From positions 6,065,719 to 6,129,718 of the forward strand of contig NC_044288.2 in the NCBI RefSeq assembly GCF_004027225.2: a DNA stretch of 64,000 nucleotides, given 5' to 3'. This stretch comes from Strigops habroptila. Its lineage: Eukaryota; Chordata; Aves; Psittaciformes; Psittacidae. Under the pieces are notes generated by a model. The model made no database searches, had not been told where the DNA came from, and saw nothing but the letters and a program-made list of their open reading frames with translations. The translations under genes were made by a program, and so were the position numbers. The number at the start of each line of letters is the position of its first letter. The first letter of the stretch is position 1. Shown here piece after piece: positions 34,401 to 64,000 of the stretch.

Positions 34401-37400
34401 CTTTATGTTCAAAAGCTGTGAAAAAGCTTATTAACACATGGCATTAATAGAAAAGAATTCGCCCTGAACTGAACAGAGCTATTTTTCCTCACGGCACTCG
34501 GCTGAATTACTCCTTAGCTCAGCAGATTCAAAGGCACTGACAACTTTTTAAAGAATATTTTAAAACAGGAATGTTGCTTTATTTTACTTTTTTTACCTTT
34601 TCATCAAAGTCTTCAGACTTTAACAGGTAAGACCTATAATGTAGATCCTCTAAACTGTCCATCTTCCACATATTATGAAAGATGCTTCGTAGGGCAGACA
34701 GGTTTCTCACTTCTGCCTTGCTCATTCTCCTGCGGACAGCTGAATGCTTCTCAGTTTGCCTGAGACCTGCCTCTCTGTCTGATGCCTGTGTGGCTATGCC
34801 ATGCCAAGGTGGTAATGGGCTCCCTGTCCCACACAGGGCTTGCTCTCATTCTGGCTTGAGAGAGCTGTGTCAAACCCTGTCTACCTCACAAAGAGATCCC
34901 AACTGGGGCAGAGTCAGAGTTATCTGTGCTAAAACACTAGTCTGATGGAGCATGGTAATTACTGTGTTCTTCTGGAGGCTCCCTGTGATGACCAAATTAG
35001 CAGGAAACTCTAAAAGGTATAATATGCTCCTGACATATGACAAGGCTGGGGGGAGGAAATGAAATGAAAATGGGTCAAGAGTGGGAGGCTGGACTGAAGC
35101 AATTCCCTGTGGTGCCAGGGTCCATTTAAGAGTCAAAACAGCAGCACATTACAAAGAGGGTGTAAGAAAGGCTGGTTTCATTGTCCAGACTGAGCAAACT
35201 GGCCTTGCCACTAGTCTCCTCCTCAGCAGTGCCTGTAGCACCTGCAGCGCAAACATTTAGTGTATTGCCTTGCTGGTTTGAATGCTTTTCTGCCTTTGTT
35301 TTTGCAATGAAGCATCAACCAGCAAAGCAGAACAGGGATTCTTAAAGGAGATCATTTTTGATCATTGGAAATAAAATTATAAGCTTATAGACTCTATCTG
35401 TGCCAGTGCAGGTTGTTCAGTCACACCAAGTGCTGCCTCTTGGGGATTCTTTAGCCAGTTTAAGTCTCTCTGTAGTGGAAAAACTCAACGGCAGCCCAAG
35501 GCACTTCTGCACGGACAGACCCATCATCAGGTGAGAAGACTGTAGCATCCAGACACGTCTTGACATGCTGCAAAACTTCTTGGCTTGGAGCTATAGCTTG
35601 ATCTTTCTCTGAACTCATTTCACACCCCCAAAAAAGCTGAATTGTCTCCATTTAACAAATCTTTGGCTATAACATTTGCTACTAAAATGAAGCTATCCTT
35701 ATTGGAAATATTTCTGAATTTCAGAGTATAATTGTAGCCTGTGCTGAAAAGAATCAGATGAGAAGCATCTGAAGGTGTCAGGATAAAAACACACAAAGGA
35801 GCCATCCAGAATAATGCTGGCATAATTTTTGCTGCCTACCTGCCTCAGAGAGGTTTCTGGGATGCTTCAGCACTGCGATTAAGGGGTCAGAACTCGGGTG
35901 TACATTCGATGTCTGGAATTATTATTGCTATTTATGCTGAAAATACAGTGCTGCTCGGGTGGCCACAGTGGGAATCCTTTGCCATATAAAGGAGGACAGG
36001 AAGGAAGACCAAAATGATACCTTCTGGCTCAACATATTCCGATTCTGTGTAATGACTGGGTTTAGGCTGAAGTCTGTTCGGGTAATTCAGGCTCTAGTCA
36101 CACACTGCCCAGGACACTGTGCTCTCTGTCTCGGCTGCTACACCAATACTCTCTGAAGCAAGTATTCTGTCATCCTTGCAAGTAATGTTTGTTTTGCAGC
36201 CTGATTTGAAAATGTTTCGGTTTTGGTTCAGTTGTGCTGACAGGAAAATCTCCCTTTGCTCCCTGATGGTGCGGCTCCTTGGATCCTGTATGTAAAGCTT
36301 GGAATTTAATGGACTCTCTCATATATGAAAGAATGCATTAACTACAGGTCAGCAAAGTCTGTTTATTGTGTTGTTTTAGTACGGAGAGCTATTATTACCC
36401 TGTTGCTTTTAAGGCTGCCTGCTTAAAGGTAATTATTTAGGCTATCCAAAGCCATGCAGAATGCCAACCCAGCCTCTGCTTGTTTACATAAATGATATAG
36501 CATAGAGTCACAGTTCAGCATTAACCTCAGTTTACCCTTGGGATAGCTGACTGCAGGGAATTAAGAGTTTTTGTTAATGTTCTTTTTCACTTGTCAAGGA
36601 TTGCCATGTGGTTTCCTTGGGCTTGTCATTCATTGAAAATTAATTCAAAAAAGATTATTTTTTTCTCAGTTCCCCTTTAGGATTGAAATTCCAGAGTGTT
36701 CTATAACAAGCGTAGAAACCATGAGCCTGAATCTATTTTTACTCTTTGACACAATCCCATGTATTTTCCCACGATAAGATTTGCAATCAGTGTGGGAATT
36801 TATGCCAGAGTTGAGTCTTGAATTGTGTAAAATGCCTTTTATTTATCTTTTAGGATAGAAAGGCAAAGAACACATCAGGGGATGGCCTTGTTTGACAGTG
36901 AGCTGGGAAGGGAACTCCAGCACTGCCCCATTACAAACAGGAGCTGGCCTGGCACAACCTCTGGAATCTGTGCTCCTCTCTGAGCCCGCAGAAATGAAGG
37001 TGTCCAAAATCTGGGGGGAGTGGAAGTCTCGGTGCTTTTAGAAGGTTGATCCTACATGACACTTCAATCCTCAGACTTGAGCATCTGTGACAGAATCAAC
37101 AAGTGAATCCAAATCATCAAGCTTCCTCCCAATTAGAAGGTAATTGGTGGCATCCCGGCCTCTCAGGCACCAGACTGTTCCTCATAAAACATTCAGAAGA
37201 TTTGAGTTATCCGAAGAGGAAAATGAGGAGGGAGGGATTTTTCCACCTGATGGACATGGCATGTAATTATGGTAGGCATATCCTGATGCTTTGTACTGCT
37301 CATTGCTGCTATGTCTAAGAATTCCTTGATATTCAAAGAGTGCCCTGACCAAGTCAGGTTTCCATAATATGATTACATTATGAAATTCTGTTTCATGCCT

Positions 37401-38691
37401 GCATATTATAGTGTGCACACAAACACTTTCATCACTTACCGAAGCATAGTTTGCTCTTCTCTGATACCACGCACCAGAAGATGTCTACAAATGCAATTAT
37501 TTCAGGATAGCTATCCTAAATAACTCCATGTAGGGAAACCTGTATTGTGGCACAAAAGCACCTTGCTCTCCTTTATCGTAATCCATTTTAAATGTGGATT
37601 ATGCTGATGCAGAACAGGGCACTCCTATTTTGGAATAATTTTAAATAGGAATAGGTTTTGTGCTTTTGGCTCACACCCTGCATTATCCAAAACAGCTTTG
37701 AAGTGTAAACAAGCCTCTAATGTGTCTCTAGTATTTCCATTCTGCTCCCTGGCTCCTTCTTGTTCCCTGATTCTTCCTTTGGGAAGGTCCAAAGCAAAAC
37801 CAGACCTGCAGAGCCTGTCATTTAGGTCTTTGCTTTCACAACCTTCATACCAAGTGACATCACCAATTTGATTCCTAACTTTAACGTGTCCCCAAGCTTT
37901 TGAAGGAGGATTTAGGTGCAGGTTTCTGACTCTGTGCCATCGCCACAAATTATATTAGTACATAAAATGTTTCTTTTCATACTTTTCTGAAGGGAAGAAG
38001 GGTGTTTATTTCTAACCTCCTGTGGGACAGTTTGGGTTTTTTCTCTATTATCATCACCCTACTCTGCAACCTCCAGAGAAAACTGACGGCTACAACTCTG
38101 AGAAAGGTCCAATACAACAAGTGCTGCAGTGACTCAGACCCGTGTCCATCTGTCTAGTCTCTAGCTATGACAAGCAATGGATGTGTCCTGAGGGCTGCAA
38201 ACATGCTTTTTAAAATCATCCCTCTTCCATTGTGCTAAAAGCCATTTCTATATCCATGAAATGTATGGCTTTTCCTTGTCTTCTGTCCATTTATTTAAAC
38301 CTGCTTCCTGGCTATTTCATTTGGTGTCCTGCCTCTGTTTTAGTGTTATCTTTCCCTGTTCTTATTCTCTTATACCACTGTTTTCCACGCCTCTGTCACA
38401 TACTGCTCGTGTCCTTTACAAACAGTGCAGCTCTAATCCCATGGCCTTTCCTCGCACAGGAGTTAGTTCCCACCTGAGATGTCTCTGCTTTTCTCCATGG
38501 CTTTACCAGCTGGGCTGGACGGATCTGCAAGTGACATTCAAGATAGAGCAGCACCAAGCACACGTATGTCGTGCAGCGTAATGTGCTTTCTGGTTTCTTA
38601 ATCTTTTTTTAAAACAGTTCCCATAGTTTTGTTTATTTCTAAGCTCCTGTGAGTACAAGGTGGCTGTTCTTAGAGTCCTGTCCTAAATAAT
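28401..38691. other. Intergenic region between the two convergent genes
   Basis: About 10 kb of AT-rich, CpG-poor sequence with no recognisable exon, RNA gene or long repeat. The longest frame (31021-31560, plus strand, 179 codons) shows no known motif and is near the length expected by chance for a window this size. AT-rich motif clusters occur near 30150-30210 and 36410-36500. Confidence 0.55.
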
Positions 38692-38927
38692 GCCAGATTG
38701 AGATGAGCTCTTAGGCAGAAGCTCCTCCCTGTGAGGGTGCTGAGGCGCTGGCACAGGGTGCCCAGAGAAGCTGTGGCTGCCCCATCCCTGGCAGTGTTCA
38801 AGGCCAGGTTGGACACAGGGGCTTGGAGCAACCTGCTCTAGTGGAAAGTGTCCCTGCCTGTGGCTGAGGGTTGGAGCTGGATGAGCTTTAAGGTCCTTCC
38901 AACCTAAACCATTCGATGACTCTATGA
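38692..38927 (+). repeat. CR1 LINE, short 3' end
   Basis: A 5'-truncated CR1 that begins within 'gccagattgagatgagctc' and contains the shared gctgaggcgctggcacaggg to agcaacctgctctagtgg core. The tail ends ATTCGATGACTCTATG. It belongs to the same subfamily as the copies at 11830, 43581 and 54731, judged by the 'agattgagatgagctc' block. Confidence 0.92.
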
Positions 38928-39319
38928 AACAGAGCTGCTAACTTGGAGAAATTTATTTGCATATACATTAGTGGGGTTATTTTATCTGCTAATTTATCAC
39001 TCATTGTCTTGATAGCATGAGGTCCTCCTGCAGCTCTTCACAGACAGGTTTTGATTTGACTACCCTGAGTAGCTCTGGCACATCTGCAGACACATCAGTT
39101 CACTATTCATCCCCAGCATCACCAGAGGCGCCGGCTGGCTTGGCTGCGATGGCTGGCGAGATGAGGGCACTCACGCCAGCTCCTGTCATTCATTCTCTGT
39201 GACTGCACAGATCAGTCAAACATCAGCCACGGAGCAGGTTGTTTCTTAAATCTGTATAATATTTCAAGGTACAACCACAGAGGCAGAAGGCTCCTTGTTC
39301 ACAAAGACGATGGAGGTGC
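38928..39319. other. Short intergenic stretch downstream of TFAP2E
   Basis: Nothing recognised. A minus-strand AATAAA lies at 38952-38957, just outside the CR1, and could be a distal polyadenylation signal for TFAP2E. Confidence 0.4.
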
Positions 39320-39533
39320 TTTCTTCAAATAAAAAGAGGTTTATTAAGATAATGAGAATGACATTGTGGTGGTGTACATCTATTGCAGCATTAAGAGAAA
39401 CAACAGCAAGTACAAAATCCTGCAGAACTTCTATAGTCATTATTATCACAGCCTATCTTGTCCATGCTACAGTTTTGTGTATCCAAAACTTCATTCCCAT
39501 TTCTAATGGCTGAAAATCCAAAGATTTTCATCT

Positions 39534-39592
39534 TAAAAAAAAAAAAAATCCCCAAAACAAAAAAGGCAAAACAAACAAACAAAAAAAAACCC
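39534..39592. repeat. A-rich low-complexity tract
   Basis: A run of 14 A's is followed by A-rich sequence with AAAC units. On the TFAP2E sense strand this is a T-rich tract inside the predicted 3'UTR. Confidence 0.85.
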
Positions 39593-39723
39593 AACTCAAT
39601 TTGATATAAATAACTTGCACTGAACATTTTAAAACTTTCAGATTTTAATTACACATAAATAAATATATACAGATTTAGAACAGTTCAGTTTGGCCTGGTT
39701 CAAGTTCTGCTCCTTGTGCTTTG

Positions 39724-39741
39724 TTATTATTATTATTATTA
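39724..39741. repeat. (TTA)n microsatellite
   Basis: Six TTA/TAT units within the predicted TFAP2E 3'UTR. Confidence 0.85.
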
Positions 39742-40231
39742 ATTTTAGAAACGTGTGTGCTGTTTTCTGCAGGTTGTGGAGTTTCAATTAGTCCTGGGTT
39801 TACCTTCACCTGCTTTACCCCCAGCTATGACTGTGGCCATTGGGAAGGCTCTCCCCGATCGCGTCCTGCCCTGGGACCCATCGGGTGTGCAGTTGTTCCT
39901 CCCCTCTGGTACAGCCCAGGGGAAAATCCACCTCGAGTCTCAGTCTGCAAACTGTAAACGAAGTCTGAAACTGCTTCAAATCCAAAGCAGTTGTACTGGC
40001 GATTTTCTCTTGGCCTGGCTTTAGCACTGGGCTGTAGGTGGGGAAAATAAGGTGGTTTCCTGTGTGTTTGCCTGTCAAAACCAGCTGATAAATCCGGGTA
40101 CAGCCAGTGATCCAACTCCCTGCCCTCTGCTGCTCCTGCCTCTGGTTCTTGCATTGATGAGGCTTTTGCTTTTTCTTAGTTTTTCAGTTGGAAGAAATTC
40201 CTGCAGCATGTCAGGATTTCACTATGGGTTT

Positions 40232-40256
40232 TAAAACAAAACAAAACAAAACAAAA
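40232..40256. repeat. (AAAAC)n microsatellite
   Basis: About five AAAAC units within the predicted TFAP2E 3'UTR. Confidence 0.9.
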
Positions 40257-40543
40257 TTGCACATGACTTGGCTTCCTGTATCCACGATTTAAAAACAACA
40301 AAGGCAAAAGCCATCAACCTGGCTGATCTTCTCAATCTCACCATGTCCCGTAGAGTTGTTACCACCTTAAATTCTTTAAATCTTCTTATTTTTGTCTTTT
40401 CTTTGTTTGCTTTACGAGTTTCCTCCCACGTTCAAACGTAGCAGTTCAGAAAACAGTGCACTGGATCATCTTGTCCCCCACCCCAGCGCTATCTATCACA
40501 ACCAGGGAAAGCTCCTGCTGGGGAGAGGGATGGAGACAACACG

Positions 40544-61913
<21,370 letters not shown>

Positions 61914-61921
61914 CTGTGCGG

Positions 61922-61941
61922 GCCCGCGGCGAGCCCCTGGC
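61922..61941. promoter_or_regulatory. TFAP2E: Two candidate AP-2 binding sites in the TFAP2E 5'UTR
   Basis: GCCCGCGGC at 61922-61930 and GCCCCTGGC at 61933-61941 both fit the palindromic AP-2 consensus GCCN3GGC. They lie 9-28 bp upstream of the start codon. Such motifs are common in CpG islands, so autoregulation is only a hypothesis. Confidence 0.35.
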
Positions 61942-61977
61942 GGGCCGGGCCCCGGGGGTGCCCCCGTCTCCGCCCCT

Positions 61978-62040
61978 CTATCCCGCCGGAGCGGCGTCTC
62001 CCATCACCCGCCCGCTCCTCTGCGCCGGCCCCGACTCCAT
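61978..62040 (-). other. Upstream ORF in the TFAP2E leader
   Basis: ATG at 62038-62040, 20 codons (MESGPAQRSGRV MGDAAPAG, in two parts), stop TAG at 61978-61980, ending 64 bp before the main start. A second in-frame ATG at 62002-62004 would give an eight-residue uORF. If transcription starts downstream of the TATA-like box at 62050, only the shorter version would be in the mRNA. Confidence 0.4.
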
Positions 62041-62049
62041 GCACGCCAG

Positions 62050-62055
62050 TTATAG
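62050..62055 (-). promoter_or_regulatory. TFAP2E: TATA-like box of TFAP2E
   Basis: Minus-strand CTATAACT, the only TATA-like sequence in the GC-rich upstream region, about 140 bp before the start codon. It predicts a transcription start near 62020 and a 5'UTR of roughly 110 nt. Inferred from position and motif only. Confidence 0.45.
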
Positions 62056-62059
62056 CGGC

Positions 62060-63433
62060 GGGGGCGCGCCCGCCGCGCCGGGAGCGCGCGTCAGAGCGCG
62101 GGGACGGGGACGCGCCGCCCGCTCCCGCGGGGCCCGACGGCTCCCGATGGCCGGGGCAGCGGGAAGGCGGCGGGAGGCGGCTGGGGCGGAGGGCGAGAGG
62201 CACCCGCCGCCCCCAGGAGCGCGGCCGGTGCCGCTCCCCGCGCCGTCGGGAAGCCCCCGGTGCCTCACTCCCCACCACCCTCCCCCTGGTGCCACCCCCG
62301 GTGCCACCCGCCTCGGGCAGCGCCGCCTGAGAGCCCCTTCAGGTCACGCCTCTGGCCTCAGCGGGGACCGAGCCCCGAAGGCCGGTTGAGCCCGGGGGTG
62401 CGGGCTGGCTGCGGGACCGCGGCGATGCTCTGCGAGGTTTGACTTTATTAGCCCGAGGAGGGAGCGGGGACCTCGGCCCTGAGCACGGCGAGAGCGCCGG
62501 CGGCAGATGCAATCTCCGCCCGACGGTGGCCGGGGCGCGGCCTGGGGCCGGTGCTGCCGGGAGAGCCCGGGGTTCACCCCGGGGCGCTTCACTCTCCTCC
62601 CCGATGGGGAGCAGGGACCCTCAGCCCGGACCTGGGGAGAGAGGGAAGGGTCTGGGTCTCCCGCCCGAGGGGACGGGCGGGAGGGCGGGCGCCGGGAGAG
62701 ACAGCCAGGGGAACCGGGAGCAACGACAGACAGCGTGCCTGCCTCCCGCCCTCCTCCATCCCTCCTCTTCTCCATCCCTCTCTCCTCCTCTTCCTCCCTC
62801 CCTCCTCCTCTCCATCGCTCCCTAGCCCTCTGCTTAGGCCCTCCCTCCAGGGCAGGGCGAGGCGGGCCAGCAGCACCGGGGCCCTGAAAGCGGCACCGGG
62901 CACTGGCGGGGCTCGGGAGGGCGCAGCGGCCGAGCCAGCGGCACGGAGTGACCCCCATTGACACCCCCCGACCCGCCCCACGCCGGTGCAGGGCACCGAG
63001 GCCGGGCTCCGGGGAGGGTCATGTCCCCACGGGGCCCCGCGGTCTCACCGTGCCACCCTGGTGCCCGTTGCCGCGCAGGAGTTTCCATGGGTGGCAGAGT
63101 GTAATTGGTGTGTGAGCAGAGAACAACCCCTTTACTCCGCTGCAACGCGCGGCGGGTGTGATCGGCATCAACACACACCATCCCACATCGCTCTTAATTT
63201 AATTCCGCTCTTCCTGCCCCGAGCTACAGCTCCCTTCATTTTCATTTTTCCTCTGAATTCCCACAACGCAGACCTCTTTGATTTCCAGGTTTAATTAACA
63301 ATGCTCATTAAACGAATTTTTATTCATTTCTTTCAATATTACCCTGCCACCTGTCTTTAGGAGGCAAGGGCTGATCATTTATTCTAGTTTATTTCTATTA
63401 AAGATAGCATTTAGTTTTAAAGATGGCACTTCA
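62060..63433. other. Upstream flank of TFAP2E
   Basis: The first 700 bp belong to the CpG island. A CT-rich tract follows at 62741-62850. GC content then falls, and an AT-rich block with TTTAATTAACAATGCTCATT-type motifs lies at 63250-63420. No exon of a neighbouring gene is recognised. Confidence 0.55.
62741..62850. repeat. Polypyrimidine (CCT/CTC)n tract
   Basis: About 110 bp of nearly pure C/T on the plus strand with CCTCC and CTCCT units, some 830 bp upstream of the TFAP2E start. A homopurine/homopyrimidine run of this length could form triplex DNA. Confidence 0.85.
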
Positions 63434-63642
63434 GTTTTAAATTGAAAGAGGGTGAATTTAGATTAAATATTAGGCAGAAGTTCTTCCCTGTGAGGGTGCT
63501 GAGGCGCTGGCACAGACTTTTCCCAGAGAAGCTGTGGCTGCCCCATCCCTGGCAGTGTTCAAGGCCAGGTTGGACACAGGGGCTTGGAGCAACCTGCTCT
63601 AGTGGAAGGTGTCCCTGCCCGTGGCAGGGGGTTGGAACCAGA
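63434..63642 (+). repeat. CR1 LINE fragment lacking its 3' tail
   Basis: It begins 'aaattgaaagagggtgaatt', 'tagattaaatattaggcaga', continues through the shared core, and stops after 'gggggttggaaccagatcc' without the GATGATCTTTAAGG and ATTCTATG tail. Inside, 'cacagggtgcccagag' is replaced by 'cacagacttttcccagag'. The left part differs from the 11830-type copies, so it is another CR1 subfamily. Confidence 0.88.
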
Positions 63643-64000
63643 TCCATTTCATTTGCTGGGAAAAATTGGATTTGACATGCTGCATTTTGCAGTTATGTTC
63701 CAGTTCATTCTTATGTCCCTTGCTCATCTAGACCGCATAACGTTGAGTCTTTATTTATCTGAAAGAGGTGAAACTGTGAAAAATCCGTGCACCAGTCTGC
63801 GTGTGGGATTGCGGGGCAAGCAGGAGGATGCTATAAGAGCAGTACAGCTATAAGAGCATTTTCACCCACTTGGTGATGAGGACAAGTTAACCCCATGGGT
63901 CTCCCATGGGCAGGAGGCAGCATTAAGCCACAGCAGTGAGGATGAACAATTACTTGCTTTAACCTGCTGTCCCAAGGTCCCAGGCAGGGTCAAGGATTGT
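63643..64000. other. Right-hand flank, nothing recognised
   Basis: Unique sequence after the CR1 with no exon, repeat or RNA gene that I can identify. Confidence 0.5.

Larger units (their letters stand above)
39320..40543 (-). terminator. TFAP2E: TFAP2E 3'UTR with candidate polyadenylation signal
   Basis: Minus-strand sequence following the TFAP2E stop. The first AATAAA on this strand that I found is at 39340-39345 (TTTATT on the plus strand), giving a 3'UTR of about 1.2 kb. An ATTAAA variant at 39644-39649 is an alternative. The stretch includes (TTA)n at 39724-39741, an (AAAAC)n run at 40232-40256 and an A-rich tract at 39534-39592. The extent is inferred from motifs only. Confidence 0.5.

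Overview
This window is vertebrate, almost certainly bird, nuclear DNA. It has intron-containing genes with canonical GT...AG splice sites, CpG islands at two promoters, and several CR1 LINE 3' ends finishing in the ATTCTATG-type tail typical of avian CR1. Two protein-coding genes can be reconstructed completely: PSMB2 (proteasome beta-4 subunit) on the plus strand and TFAP2E (transcription factor AP-2 epsilon) on the minus strand. They lie tail to tail, as they do in mammals on the chromosome 1p34-type synteny block. The two genes have no direct functional link; their adjacency is ancestral gene order.

Layout. 1-17974 is gene-free flank, with two plus-strand CR1 copies, one older minus-strand CR1 fragment, a MIR-like fossil, a short AAT microsatellite and a few AT-rich blocks that could be conserved non-coding DNA. 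A CpG island (about 17975-18360) leads into PSMB2: six exons from 18227 to the stop at 28272, 201 residues, with a polyadenylation signal at 28376. About 11-12 kb of AT-rich intergenic DNA follows, with one CR1. TFAP2E then runs leftwards from its start codon at 61913 to its stop at 40544: seven coding exons, 434 residues. Its first three exons sit in a strong CpG island. Exons 4-7 are 16 kb away, across a large intron that carries a CR1, MIR/L2-like fossils, a small internal CpG-rich patch and several enhancer-like blocks. 62060-64000 is the upstream flank of TFAP2E, with a pyrimidine-rich tract and one rearranged CR1.

All exon boundaries were placed by hand: reading frame, intron phase and protein continuity agree across every junction of both genes. 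I see no tRNA, rRNA, CRISPR, bacterial operon or intact mobile element. I do not see an undescribed biological system. The points worth a second look are regulatory (putative AP-2 sites, a TATA-like box and a uORF at TFAP2E; AT-rich islands in its intron 3), an unexplained antisense open frame in PSMB2 intron 1, and a set of very similar CR1 copies.
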